DNA from: CAVTWS01 sp963732655 | Lineage (GTDB): Bacteria > Actinomycetota > Acidimicrobiia > Acidimicrobiales > SHLQ01 | Assembly (NCBI GenBank): GCA_963732655.1 | Contig: CAVTAI010000001.1 | Coordinates: 372,001 to 436,000, forward strand | Reading direction: 5' to 3' | Length of the DNA stretch: 64,000 nucleotides | Part shown: piece after piece, positions 1 to 8,157 of the stretch | Layout of the letters: the number at the start of each line of letters is the position of its first letter | Numbering within the stretch: the stretch's first letter is position 1 | The notes under the pieces: generated by a model | Database searches by the model: none | The model's input: the letters and a program-made list of their open reading frames with translations, nothing else | Told to the model about the DNA's origin: nothing | Program-made: the position numbers and the translations under genes

Positions 1-566
1 GGACCCAGCCGTCGTACGTGCTCGCCAACCCGTGGGGAACCAAGACAGTCGACCTCGGTGGCGTGATCATCGCCCACGCCGACATCTGGGCCGTGATCTT
101 CACGGCCGTGTTGTTGGCGGCGTTCTTCGCCTTCTTCACCAAGAGCCGCACCGGTCTCGGTATGCGGGCCAGCGCCTTCGACCAGGAAGCGGCCTCGGCC
201 CAAGGCATCAGCGTGGCCCGGTCGTTTCAACTCTCGTGGGCCATCGCCGGGGCCGTCGCGACTGTGGCCGGCGTCATGCTCACCGCCCGGCCGGGTTCCG
301 GCGGCGCGTTGAGCCCGGGTCTCAGCTTCGTCGCTCTCCGGGCCTTTCCCGCCACCATCCTCGGAGGCCTGGACAGCCCCGGGGGCGCGGTCGCCGGCGG
401 GGTCGCCGTCGGTGTCGCCGAGGTCATGGCGCGCGGCTATCTCGATGACAAGGCGTGGCTCCTCGGTGAGAACTTCGCCCAGGTGGTCCCGTACGTCGTG
501 CTGGTACTGGTTCTGCTGTGGCGACCGAACGGTCTGTTCGGGACACGGGCGGTCGAACGGGTATGA
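1..566 (+). CDS. livH: Branched-chain amino-acid-type ABC transporter permease LivH (5' end missing)
   Basis: Inner-membrane permease subunit of a high-affinity branched-chain amino acid or related amide/urea uptake system. The frame is open from base 3, so the gene begins before the window; about 187 residues remain. Visible are hydrophobic segments, the cytoplasmic loop in which GLGMRASAFDQEAASAQGI replaces the usual EAA-like motif, the glycine-rich ATILGGLDSPGGAVAGG stretch, and the closing RPNGLFG typical of LivH/LivM proteins. The stop codon overlaps the livM start (ATGA), so the two permeases are translationally coupled. Genes for the ATPases LivG/LivF are not in the window and probably lie upstream. 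The substrate cannot be read from the sequence. Confidence 0.9.
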   Translation, partial: TQPSYVLANPWGTKTVDLGGVIIAHADIWAVIFTAVLLAAFFAFFTKSRTGLGMRASAFDQEAASAQGISVARSFQLSWAIAGAVATVAGVMLTARPGSGGALSPGLSFVALRAFPATILGGLDSPGGAVAGGVAVGVAEVMARGYLDDKAWLLGENFAQVVPYVVLVLVLLWRPNGLFGTRAVERV

Positions 567-1681
567 GCGACGCCACCTCCTTCCGAGCCCTCGGCGGCAC
601 CAACCGGCTTTTCGCGTCCCCGGCCGGGCGCGTCAGCGCCGTGGCGACGGCGATCGGCCTCGCCGTCATCCCGTTCTGGCTCGACAGCGACTTCTGGATG
701 ACGACCATCGGGAACGCCGGGATCTTCGCCATTGCCGCCATCGGCCTGAACCTCCTGACCGGGTACGCCGGCCAGGTGTCCCTCGGTCACGCGGCGTTCT
801 TGTCGATCGGCGGCTACACCGCGGTGTACTTCGGAAGCGACAAGGGTTGGCCACTCCCGGTGTGGCTGGTCGTCGTCGCCCTCGTCGGAGCCGCCGTCGG
901 GGCCCTCGTCGGCCCGTTCGCCCTGCGTTTCAAAGGCAACTATCTGGTCGTCATCACGCTGGCCCTGCTGTTCATCACCGTCCATGTGCTGGAGAACTGG
1001 GACCGCTTCAGCGGCGGCTCCGACGGCAAGTCCGCGAGCGGTCTCGACATGTCGGTCGGACCGCTCGACTTCAACGAGCTGAGCGTGTTCGGCAAGGACT
1101 TCACCGAGTACCAGGGTCGCTACTACCTGGCCTGGCTGGTGTTCGGCCTCGTGCTACTCATCGCCCGCAACATCGTGCGCTCCCGTCCCGGCCGAGCCCT
1201 GCAAGCGATCCGCGACCGTGACATCGCCGCCGAAGTCGTCGGCGTCGACACCTCCCGGTACAAGGTCGCCGTCTTCGCCCTGTCGAGCGGCATGGCCACG
1301 ATGGCGGGCGGTCTCTACGCCTCGTCGATCCAGTTCCTCACGCCCGGTGATCCATCGTCACAGCTGTTCCTGTCGATCCGGTTCGTGGCCATCATCATCG
1401 TCGGCGGCCTGGGTTCGTTGTACGGCGTGATCATCGGGGCCATCCTGCTCGGCCCGCTGCCCAAGCTGCTCGAAGAGCACGCCAGCAAACTGGACTTCAC
1501 CGTGCCGCTGTTCGACGAGCCCCTCGTCCAGCGGACGGCGACCTCCCCCGGGCTGTTCAGTCCCGCCAGCCTGGCTGAGATCCTCTTCGGACTGCTGCTG
1601 ATCGGCTTCCTCATCTTCCAGCCTCGGGGGGTCGCCGGGCTCATCGAATCCGTGCGCAACCGCCTTCGGCGCACCACCTGA
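563..1681 (+). CDS. livM: Branched-chain amino-acid-type ABC transporter permease LivM
   Basis: Second membrane permease of the Liv-type importer, 372 residues. The ATG at 563 overlaps the livH stop, which makes it preferable to an in-frame ATG 45 bases upstream inside livH. Family signatures are LNLLTGYAGQVSLGHAAF near residue 60, the coupling loop LQAIRDRDIAAEVVGVDTSR, the second hydrophobic block with IRFVAIIIVGGLGSLYG, and the C-terminal FQPRGVAGL. A hydrophilic insert (GGSDGKSASGLDM) sits between membrane segments, as is normal for LivM. It forms the translocation pore with LivH and receives substrate from the lipoprotein encoded 92 bases downstream. Confidence 0.93.
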   Translation: MSDATSFRALGGTNRLFASPAGRVSAVATAIGLAVIPFWLDSDFWMTTIGNAGIFAIAAIGLNLLTGYAGQVSLGHAAFLSIGGYTAVYFGSDKGWPLPVWLVVVALVGAAVGALVGPFALRFKGNYLVVITLALLFITVHVLENWDRFSGGSDGKSASGLDMSVGPLDFNELSVFGKDFTEYQGRYYLAWLVFGLVLLIARNIVRSRPGRALQAIRDRDIAAEVVGVDTSRYKVAVFALSSGMATMAGGLYASSIQFLTPGDPSSQLFLSIRFVAIIIVGGLGSLYGVIIGAILLGPLPKLLEEHASKLDFTVPLFDEPLVQRTATSPGLFSPASLAEILFGLLLIGFLIFQPRGVAGLIESVRNRLRRTT

Positions 1682-1725
1682 ACGGACAGTTCACGGGGCG
1701 TCACCGCCAACGGCCGGTCCACGAG

Positions 1726-1769
1726 TACTGTTGCGCCGCCGGTCCGTGACCGGCGCGACCCAGGAGGGG
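1726..1769 (+). promoter_or_regulatory. Putative promoter and 5' leader of the binding-protein gene
   Basis: TACTGT at 1726-1731 fits an actinobacterial -10 element. About 7 nt downstream a perfect hairpin, GCCGGTC-CGT-GACCGGC at 1738-1754, would lie at the very 5' end of the transcript. The strong Shine-Dalgarno AGGAGGGG at 1762-1769 follows. A separate promoter plus a 5' stabilising hairpin would let the binding protein be made in excess over the permeases, as is usual for ABC importers. No clear -35 box is seen. Confidence 0.45.
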
Positions 1770-1772
1770 ACC

Positions 1773-3164
1773 ATGTCCGCAACTCAACCAGGCATCCGCC
1801 GCGCGGCCCGCTGGCTGGCGTTGGGGCTCGCCTTCAGCCTCGTCGCTGCGGCCTGCGGCGACGACGACGACGACGTCGAGAGCTCCGACGTACCGGCTGA
1901 AACCACGACCGCCGCACCGACTGCAGATGACGGTGGTACCGACACCACCGAAACGACCACGCCCACCGACACCACCGAGACCACCGAAGCGCCGGTCGCT
2001 GCGGGTCCTCCGCCGGAAGCGCCCGGGTTCGACGGGACGAACATCAACCTCGGCTACCTCACCGACCAGAGTGGCGCGCTCTCCATCGTCGGCGTCCCAC
2101 TGCTCGCCGGCGCCCAGGCCTACTGGAGCTACGTCAACGAGGAGCTCGGCGGCATCGGTGGCCAGTATCCGGTCCAGCTCGTCACCGGCGATACGAAAGA
2201 TGACGAAGCCACCACCGTCCAGGAGTACCTCCGAATCAAGGACGACGTCGTGATGATCGGCGAGGTGCTCAGCACGCCGCCGACCCAGGCCGTGCTCGAG
2301 TTCCTCGAAGAGGACGGAATCCTGGCGACGCCGGGATCGCTCGCCGGTGCGTGGAACAGCGAACCGAACCTCGTGCCCAACGGAACGGCGTACGAGTACG
2401 AGATGATCAACCTCGCCGACTGGTTCATCAACCAGTCCGGCTTGGGCGACGCCACCTCGGCCGCCTGCCTGGTCTACGTCAACGACAAGTACGGCGAGGA
2501 CGCCCGCCGCGGCCTCGACTACGCCGCCGAGCAGCTCGGCTTCGAGTTGGCCGCCGAGGTGACCATCGCCCGCGGCGACACCGACTTCACCGCTCAGGTC
2601 GGTGAGCTCCAAGGCGCCGGCTGCGAGGTCGTCTACGCCATCACCGTGCCTCGCGAGCAGAACGGGCTGCTGGCCACCGCCAACGCCCAAGGCTTTGATC
2701 CCATCTGGCTCGGTGCCCTGCCCAGCTACCTCAACCTGCTCACCGCAGGCGACAACGCGGCGCTGTACGAGAACTTCTACGTCGCCCTCGATACGCCCGG
2801 TCTCGACGACACGTCGGTGCCGGGGATGGCGAACTTCCTCGAGCGCTGGGCCGCCTACGGCGACGGCAGCGCAGCGAACACGTTCCAACTGAGCGGCTAC
2901 TTCCAGTCGATCTCCATCCACGCCCTGCTCGAAGCGGCGGTCGCCAACGGCGATCTGAGCCGTGAGGGTCTCCAGGCTGCACTCGCCGGCCTCGGCGAGG
3001 TGGAGATGGACGGCTTGGCCGACAACTGGGTGTACGGCGCCCCCGAAGATCGGGTGCCCGCCACGGCGAGCCGCATCTTCCAATTCGACGCCACGGTGCC
3101 GCCGAACTTCCTACGCGAGGTGGCCCAGATCGAGTCGGAACTGAACGCCGGTCTCGAGCTCTGA
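1773..3164 (+). CDS. Liv-type substrate-binding lipoprotein
   Basis: Extracytoplasmic solute receptor of the same ABC importer, 463 residues, periplasmic-binding-protein type 1 fold. The N-terminus is a lipoprotein signal: Arg-rich start, hydrophobic core, lipobox VAAAC with lipidated Cys28, then an acidic run (GDDDDDVESS) and a Thr/Glu/Pro-rich linker to about residue 85. The mature domain starts at INLGYLTDQSGALSIVG and contains typical elements such as LVTGDTKDDEATTVQEYL and ARGDTDFTAQVGELQGAGC. The ATG at 1773 is chosen because AGGAGGGG precedes it and the signal peptide starts there; an upstream in-frame start would spoil the signal. The gene follows livM by 92 bases with its own leader. 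Ligand identity is unknown. Confidence 0.9.
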   Translation: MSATQPGIRRAARWLALGLAFSLVAAACGDDDDDVESSDVPAETTTAAPTADDGGTDTTETTTPTDTTETTEAPVAAGPPPEAPGFDGTNINLGYLTDQSGALSIVGVPLLAGAQAYWSYVNEELGGIGGQYPVQLVTGDTKDDEATTVQEYLRIKDDVVMIGEVLSTPPTQAVLEFLEEDGILATPGSLAGAWNSEPNLVPNGTAYEYEMINLADWFINQSGLGDATSAACLVYVNDKYGEDARRGLDYAAEQLGFELAAEVTIARGDTDFTAQVGELQGAGCEVVYAITVPREQNGLLATANAQGFDPIWLGALPSYLNLLTAGDNAALYENFYVALDTPGLDDTSVPGMANFLERWAAYGDGSAANTFQLSGYFQSISIHALLEAAVANGDLSREGLQAALAGLGEVEMDGLADNWVYGAPEDRVPATASRIFQFDATVPPNFLREVAQIESELNAGLEL

Positions 3165-3188
3165 TCACCTCCTGAACCCGTCCCGAAG

Positions 3189-3239
3189 CGAAACTTGGTG
3201 AGATCTCGCCCCTGAGCGGTGAGATCTCACCGAATTTCG
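3189..3239. terminator. Long imperfect hairpin between convergent genes
   Basis: Arms 3189-3207 and 3221-3239 are reverse complements over 19 positions with two mismatches; the central 11 bp (GGTGAGATCTC / GAGATCTCACC) pair perfectly. The 13-nt loop is GCCCCTGAGCGGT. A/T-rich ends flank both sides, so it can act as a terminator in both directions, for the binding-protein gene (stop 3164) and the oppositely oriented LLM gene (stop 3309). Confidence 0.6.
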
Positions 3240-3244
3240 CCGAC

Positions 3245-3321
3245 GGCGCCGCTTACCAGCGGCGGCTTCCCCGGCGCCGCTTACCAGCGGCGGCTTCCCC
3301 GGCGCCGCTTACCAGCGGCGG
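3245..3321. repeat. 28-bp tandem repeat, three copies, each with a hairpin
   Basis: Units begin at 3245, 3273 and 3301, with an exact period of 28 bases; the third copy is 21 bases long. Each carries CGCCGC-TTACCA-GCGGCG, a 6-bp stem with a 6-nt loop. The third copy holds the last codons and stop codon of the minus-strand LLM gene, so the other two look like tandem duplications of that gene's 3' end beyond its stop. Confidence 0.85.
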
Positions 3322-4253
3322 TGCAGATCGGCCAGGAACTCGACGGTGCGGCGAAGGCCGGCGTCGCGTTCCGGGCCGTCACCCACCGGGAACACGGCCG
3401 CCGCCAGCTCCGTGCCGCCAGCGTCCGCCAACGACCGCAACCGGCGTTCGACGAGCGCTTCGTCGCCCACCACGACCACGTCGGTCGGGTCGTCGTGGTC
3501 GCCCCGGTCGAGGATGCGTTGGTACGTCGGGATGTCGCGGTAGACCGCGAACCGGCGCGCCGCGGCAGCGCGGCCGGCGTCGGCATCACCCGTCAGCGCC
3601 ACCGGGAGACCCATCACCACCCGTGGAGCCGGACGCCCGGCCGCCGTCGCGGCGTCGGACAGGATCGGGACGACATGGTCGGCGAGGGAGCGCTCATCGC
3701 ACATCCAGGTGATCGTGCCCTCGGTCCGCCGCCCGGCCAACGCCAACATGCCCGGGGCGAGGGCGGCGAGCATGAGTCGAGTGCTGGTGGCGCCGGGGAT
3801 GGTGAGGGGCGCGTGGACCGAAAACCGTTCGCCGTCGTGATCGACCCGATCGGCACCGTCGAAAGCGGAATCGAGAACATCGAGGTACTCGCGCGTGTGC
3901 GCCAGCGGGCGTGCGTAACTCAGGCCGTAGTGCGTCTCGATCACGTTCTGATGGGACGGTCCGAGCCCGAGGACCACACGGCCGGGCGCGACCGACTCGA
4001 TGCTCAAGGCCTGCTGGGCCATGGCCAGTGGGTGACGGCTGTAGGTCGGGACCACGGCCGTGCCGAGGTCGATCGTGGTGGTGGCCGTGGCGGCGAGCGC
4101 GAGGGCGGTGAGCGCATCGAAGCTCCACGGCACGTGGGGAACCCACGCGGAGGCCAAGCCGAGGCGTTCGGCCTCGCTCGCATTGGCGAGCAACTCGCCG
4201 GCCGTCGTGCGCCCGCCCCATGCCGCACTGATGAACACGCCGATGCGCACCAC
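3309..4253 (-). CDS. LLM-class F420-dependent-type oxidoreductase
   Basis: Luciferase-like TIM-barrel oxidoreductase, 314 residues, probably using coenzyme F420. It begins MVRIGVFISAAWGG; the landmark LGLGPSHQNVIE is followed by YGLSYARPLAHTREYL, a pattern I associate with the mycobacterial MSMEG_4879-type F420 subfamily (from memory, not searched). The GTG start at 4253 is preceded by GGAGG. The gene stands alone, convergent with the binding-protein gene, and its last codons lie inside a 28-bp tandem array. Substrate unknown. Flavin rather than F420 as cofactor cannot be excluded. Confidence 0.82.
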   Translation of the reverse strand: MVRIGVFISAAWGGRTTAGELLANASEAERLGLASAWVPHVPWSFDALTALALAATATTTIDLGTAVVPTYSRHPLAMAQQALSIESVAPGRVVLGLGPSHQNVIETHYGLSYARPLAHTREYLDVLDSAFDGADRVDHDGERFSVHAPLTIPGATSTRLMLAALAPGMLALAGRRTEGTITWMCDERSLADHVVPILSDAATAAGRPAPRVVMGLPVALTGDADAGRAAAARRFAVYRDIPTYQRILDRGDHDDPTDVVVVGDEALVERRLRSLADAGGTELAAAVFPVGDGPERDAGLRRTVEFLADLHRRW

Positions 4254-4354
4254 GTCCTCCGATCGATCGGTCCACGCGTTGTTCTACTCGACGGCGCCCT
4301 GGGCCATTCGGCTCTGGTCCGGATTCGCGCTCAGCCGAACCACGATCCCGACCG

Positions 4355-5824
4355 ATGAAGTCAAGTGTGAGCCGTACCTACCGAGCCCCCGACTCTGTCG
4401 CCGAGCTGTTGAAGACGCCGCGCCAGGCCGTCGCGCTCGATCTCCCCACGAGCTTGCTCACGGACCTCATCCTCCGCCGGATGCTCAGCGACGGTCGAAC
4501 CTCCCTGCACCGACTCAGCGAGGGCCTGGCCCTCGCTCACACGATCATCGAGCCGCTCGTCACGCAGCTGCGCGACCTGAGCCTGCTCGAGCTGGATGGC
4601 ATGGACGGACGCGACTGGAAGGTGTCGCTGACCCAGGCCGGCAAGACCCAGGCGACCGACCGGATGCGCCAGTGCACCTATGCGGGTGTCGCTCCGGTCT
4701 CGCTGGAGCAGTACCGGACGGTGATCGAGGCGCAGTCGCCCCAGGTCTCGCTCAACCGGGAGATGTTGGCTCGCGCCATGTCGGACCTGGTCATCGAACC
4801 GCGCCTGATCGACGAACTGGGCCCGGCCATCGCCTCCAAGGGCGCCATGTTCCTCTACGGCCCGCCCGGTACCGGTAAGTCCAGCCTCGCCGAGCGTCTC
4901 ATCCGGGCCTATGGCGACGCGGTGGCCATCCCTCACGCCGTGTGCGTGGACGGGCAGATCATCAGCGTCTTCGATCCGACGGTGCACATACCGCTCGACG
5001 AGCAGCCCGATGGCCTCGACGCCCGCTGGATCGCGTGCGAGCGTCCCTGCGTGGTGGCGGGTGGCGAGCTGTCGCCGGAGATGCTCGACCTGCAGCACGA
5101 TCGGAACTCCGGTACGTACACGGCGCCGCTGCAGATGAAGGCCAACAACGGCGTGTTCGTGATCGACGACTTCGGCCGCCAGACGATGACCCCCGAGCAG
5201 ATGCTCAACCGGTGGATCGTCCCGCTCGACCGAGCCCACGACTATCTCGCCCTGGCCTACGGGGTGAAGTTCACCGTGCCCTTCGACGTGAAGGTGGCCT
5301 TCTCGACCAACCTGCCGCCCTCCCGCCTGGGCGACGAGGCGTTCTTCCGCCGTCTGCATCACAAGATCTACATCGGCGGCATCGATGACGATCAGTTCGA
5401 CTGGGTGCTCGTGCGAGTGGCCCAGAAGTACGACATCGAGTGCGGTCCGGCCGGCGCCGCGTATCTACGCCAGGTCGTGCGCGAACGCGGAGATGGAGAG
5501 CTACGGCCCTACATCCCGGGCGTGGCCTGCTCGATCATCAAGTCGATCGCCACGTACGAAGGGCGCCGTCCCGTGCTCGACGAGACCGCCATCGACAAGT
5601 TCGCCACCACGTACTACACGCGTGTCGTTCCCACCGGCGACGAGGCGGTCATGCCGCCGGATCAGCCCGCTTCGCCGATGCTTCCCCCCAGCGCGCCGCT
5701 GACCACCGCCGCCCTGCCGGCGGCCGTGGCGGCCACCCCTGCCGCGGTGGGCTCGCCTCCCCCACCGAGCGCTCCTCGAGGTTCACCCGTGGGCGTGTCG
5801 GCTCCGCCGCTCGCGCACCGCTAA
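4355..5824 (+). CDS. AAA-family ATPase with N-terminal winged-helix-like region
   Basis: Soluble 489-residue ATPase. Residues about 20-105 look like a winged-helix domain (LLTDLILRRMLSDGRTSLHRL, then LTQAGKTQATDRM). The AAA core has a Walker A GPPGTGKSS at 169-177, Walker B GVFVIDDFG at 266-274, sensor-1 FSTN at 316-319 and Arg-rich FFRRLHHK at 330-337. A C-terminal Pro/Ala-rich tail of about 65 residues looks disordered. Similar ATPases in actinobacteria and deltaproteobacteria have no established function that I know of. No partner genes are adjacent: upstream is an oppositely oriented LLM gene, downstream an MFS exporter. The start is an ATG without a convincing ribosome binding site. Confidence 0.75.
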   Translation: MKSSVSRTYRAPDSVAELLKTPRQAVALDLPTSLLTDLILRRMLSDGRTSLHRLSEGLALAHTIIEPLVTQLRDLSLLELDGMDGRDWKVSLTQAGKTQATDRMRQCTYAGVAPVSLEQYRTVIEAQSPQVSLNREMLARAMSDLVIEPRLIDELGPAIASKGAMFLYGPPGTGKSSLAERLIRAYGDAVAIPHAVCVDGQIISVFDPTVHIPLDEQPDGLDARWIACERPCVVAGGELSPEMLDLQHDRNSGTYTAPLQMKANNGVFVIDDFGRQTMTPEQMLNRWIVPLDRAHDYLALAYGVKFTVPFDVKVAFSTNLPPSRLGDEAFFRRLHHKIYIGGIDDDQFDWVLVRVAQKYDIECGPAGAAYLRQVVRERGDGELRPYIPGVACSIIKSIATYEGRRPVLDETAIDKFATTYYTRVVPTGDEAVMPPDQPASPMLPPSAPLTTAALPAAVAATPAAVGSPPPPSAPRGSPVGVSAPPLAHR

Positions 5825-5827
5825 TCT
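5822..5827 (+). promoter_or_regulatory. Putative -10 element of a leaderless transcript
   Basis: TAATCT overlaps the stop codon of the AAA ATPase and lies 8 nt before an ATG at 5836. The same TANNNT-to-start arrangement recurs at other genes in the window. If used, the transcript would begin at or next to the start codon of the small leader ORF at 5836-5895 and run on into the MFS gene. Confidence 0.4.
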
Positions 5828-5835
5828 CGGCCCCG

Positions 5836-5895
5836 ATGAGGGGTACGCAGCATCGAGATCGTGAGCGTGCCGTCCTCGGGTCCTGTCGCCGGTGA
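5836..5895 (+). CDS. Putative 19-residue leader peptide coupled to the MFS gene
   Basis: Small ORF encoding MRGTQHRDRERAVLGSCRR, strongly basic. It begins with an ATG 8 nt after a TAATCT hexamer, as expected for a leaderless message. Its TGA (5893-5895) overlaps the GTG start of the MFS transporter (5892) as GTGA, the junction used for coupled genes elsewhere in this window. The MFS GTG has no good Shine-Dalgarno of its own, so terminating ribosomes would be needed to start it. It could act as an attenuator-like leader or simply as a ribosome feeder. An alternative is that the MFS start is misplaced. Confidence 0.4.
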   Translation: MRGTQHRDRERAVLGSCRR

Positions 5896-7154
5896 CGATC
5901 CCAGGTCCCGCGTCCACGACCCGCGAGGTCCTGCGCCAGCGGCCGGTGGCCCTGCTGTTGACATCGCAGGTGTTCTTCATGTCAGCGACGGCGATCCAGG
6001 CCACGGCCCTGGGCAAGTTGGTCTTCGACGCGACCAGGAGGGAGCTCGATCTCGGACTGCTCGGTCTGGCCGAGTTCGCACCATCCTTCCTCCTCGTCCT
6101 CGTCACCGGCGTGGTCGCCGACCGGTTGGACCGCCGCTTGGTCTGCGTCGTCGCCCTGGCTGGTGAGGTGGCGGTGTCGATCGGGCTCGCCGTGTCGGCA
6201 TCCACCGATCCCTCGGGCATCGCGGCGATCCTGGCCCTGGCGGTCGGGTTCGGGGTCGCCCGGGCGTTCCACGCGCCGTCGGAGCGGGCGCTCAAACCCC
6301 TCGTCTGCGCTCCGGAGGACCTCCCGCGAGTCGTGGCGCTGCATTCCATGACCTGGCAGGTGGGGGCGATCACGGGGCCGGTGGTCGCCGGTTTCCTCTA
6401 TGTGTGGAGTCCCTTCGCTCCGTTCGTGGCGGCGGCCGTGCTGTGTTTCGCGGCGATGGTCACCATGTGGGTGCTGCGGCCGGTGTCCGCGGTCGCCCCG
6501 GTGACGGAGCGACCGACGATGCGACACGCGGTGGAGGGTCTCGTCGTGATCCGCCGGTCCCCCGTCCTGCTGGGAGCCATCTCGCTCGACCTGTTCGCCG
6601 TGCTGTTCGGTGGCGCCGTGGCCCTGTTGCCGGCGATCGCCGAGAAGCGACTCGACGTCGGAGCGGTGGGGCTCGGGTTCCTCCGCGCCGGAATCGGCGT
6701 CGGCGCCGCAGTGACTGCGGTGGCCCTCGCCGCCCGCCCGTTGCATCGCCACGTCGGGCGGCGGCTGTTCGTCGCGGTCAGCGTCTTCGGGGTGGCGACA
6801 ATCGCGTTGGGCGCCACCCGCTCGTACGTGGTGGCGTTCATCGCCCTCGCCGTGCTCTCGGCGGCGGACATGGTGTCGGTCTTCGTGCGGGCCACGATCG
6901 TGCCGCTCGCCGCTCCGCGCGCGGCCTTGGGGCGGGTTCATGCCGTCGAGCAGGTGTTCATCGGCGCCTCGAACGAGCTCGGAGCCTTCGAATCGGGCGT
7001 TGCTGCCGCGTGGCTCGGTGCGGGGGCCGCTGTCGTTTTGGGCGGGGTGGCCACGCTTACCGTGGTCGTCGTGTGGCTCGCCGTCTTCCCGGCGCTGCGG
7101 ACGATCGACCGCTTCGATGATCTGCGGCCGTCGGAAACAGCTCCCCGGCCATGA
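5892..7154 (+). CDS. Major facilitator superfamily transporter
   Basis: Polytopic membrane transporter of 420 residues with about 12 hydrophobic segments. The loop between segments 2 and 3 carries the MFS motif A variant GVVADRLDRR, and segment 4-5 has FGVARAFHAPSERALKPLV. Overall pattern resembles the EntS/DUF894-type exporters (siderophore or drug efflux); that assignment is inference. The GTG start overlaps the stop of a putative 19-residue leader peptide. The 3' end overlaps, tail to tail, the broken ClC gene on the other strand by up to 98 bases. Confidence 0.82.
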   Translation: MTIPGPASTTREVLRQRPVALLLTSQVFFMSATAIQATALGKLVFDATRRELDLGLLGLAEFAPSFLLVLVTGVVADRLDRRLVCVVALAGEVAVSIGLAVSASTDPSGIAAILALAVGFGVARAFHAPSERALKPLVCAPEDLPRVVALHSMTWQVGAITGPVVAGFLYVWSPFAPFVAAAVLCFAAMVTMWVLRPVSAVAPVTERPTMRHAVEGLVVIRRSPVLLGAISLDLFAVLFGGAVALLPAIAEKRLDVGAVGLGFLRAGIGVGAAVTAVALAARPLHRHVGRRLFVAVSVFGVATIALGATRSYVVAFIALAVLSAADMVSVFVRATIVPLAAPRAALGRVHAVEQVFIGASNELGAFESGVAAAWLGAGAAVVLGGVATLTVVVVWLAVFPALRTIDRFDDLRPSETAPRP

Positions 7155-8114
7155 CGATGCCTGCCACGGGCACTCGCGCCGATGCCGCGAACACCGCCAC
7201 GAACCCCACGGTCGCCAAGAGGGTCCAGTCGGTGCCGAGCGGTCCGCCCAGCCCGGCACCGAGCATCGAACCGATCACGAACAAGGGAGTCACCTCGCCG
7301 CCGGGCAGGCCAGAGCCGAGGCACAGCGCCGTTGCCGCCAGCTTCAGAGCGAACACGGAGAGGGCCAGATCGTCGCCGGCCAGGGCGCGCTCGGAGAGTG
7401 GCAGGGACAGCCCCGCATACTCGTGACCAGCCAGCAGGGGGTCACCATGCCCGCTCCGCCCAGGCCCGCCCGGACGGCGGGCCACGGCACGCGGGCCACC
7501 TGCAGATCGCGAATCGCTCCGCTCGACCACACGAACAGTCACCGCGGCTCCTCCGAGCGCCAGTCCGCCGACCACGAGCCCGCCCACGGCGCGGACCGAC
7601 CAGTCGACCCGGAGGCCCGAGCGGGCGGCGTGATCGACTCCGAGTGCCCGGGCCACGGCGTCACCCGCCAGCGCGGCGAGAGCGGCGGCCGCCATGGCTG
7701 CGGGACGAGGCCGGAGGCGCGGGCCTCGAAGGCAAACACGATGCCGGCCAACGGCACACCGAAGACGGATCCGAAGCCGGCGGCCAGCGATGCGGTCACC
7801 ACCGCCTGCCGGGATCGCCCGTCGAGCCCGAACCGACGGGCGCTGGCATCGGCGACACTGCCCGACATGGCCAGCGCGGTCCCCTCTCGGCCCACCGACC
7901 CGCCGACCAGATGGGTGAGCCAGGTACCGAGCAGCACCACCGGGGCCATGAGTGCCGGCACGCCCGCCGCCGAGGGTGATCGGATCTCCGACATGACCAG
8001 GCGCGTGCCGAGCGCCGCTCGTCCGGCCACGTGCTGGTGCGCCAGCCCGAGCACGATCCCGACGATCGGCAGCAGGTAGACCAACTCCTCGCGATCCACC
8101 CGCATGCGCGTCAC
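7057..8114 (-). pseudogene. ClC-type chloride channel, interrupted by frameshifts
   Basis: Membrane ClC-family anion channel/antiporter. The first frame (from 8114) reads MTRMRVDREELVYLLPIVG and includes LVGGSVGREGTALAMSGS (selectivity-filter helix) and FGSVFGVPLAGIVFAFEA, then homology jumps frame near 7690. A second frame gives ALAALAGDAVARALGVDHA, a short third-frame stretch near 7435-7530 (IRDLQVARVPWPAVRAG) looks genuine, and the second frame resumes with YAGLSLPLSERALAG and GSGLPGGEVTPLFVIG. At least three frame changes are therefore needed. The normal C-terminal helix after GIVMAGELF is missing where the gene meets the MFS 3' end. Either local sequence errors plus a truncated tail, or a decaying gene. 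Confidence 0.7.
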
Positions 8115-8145
8115 GCTCGCTCCAGACCGGGTGCGGTGGCCGGCC

Positions 8146-8151
8146 TACACT
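8146..8151 (+). promoter_or_regulatory. Leaderless -10 element for the 2-hydroxyacid dehydrogenase
   Basis: TACACT followed by exactly 6 nt and then the ATG at 8158. No Shine-Dalgarno lies in between. The spacing puts the transcription start on the first base of the start codon. Confidence 0.55.
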
Positions 8152-8157
8152 CCTGCG

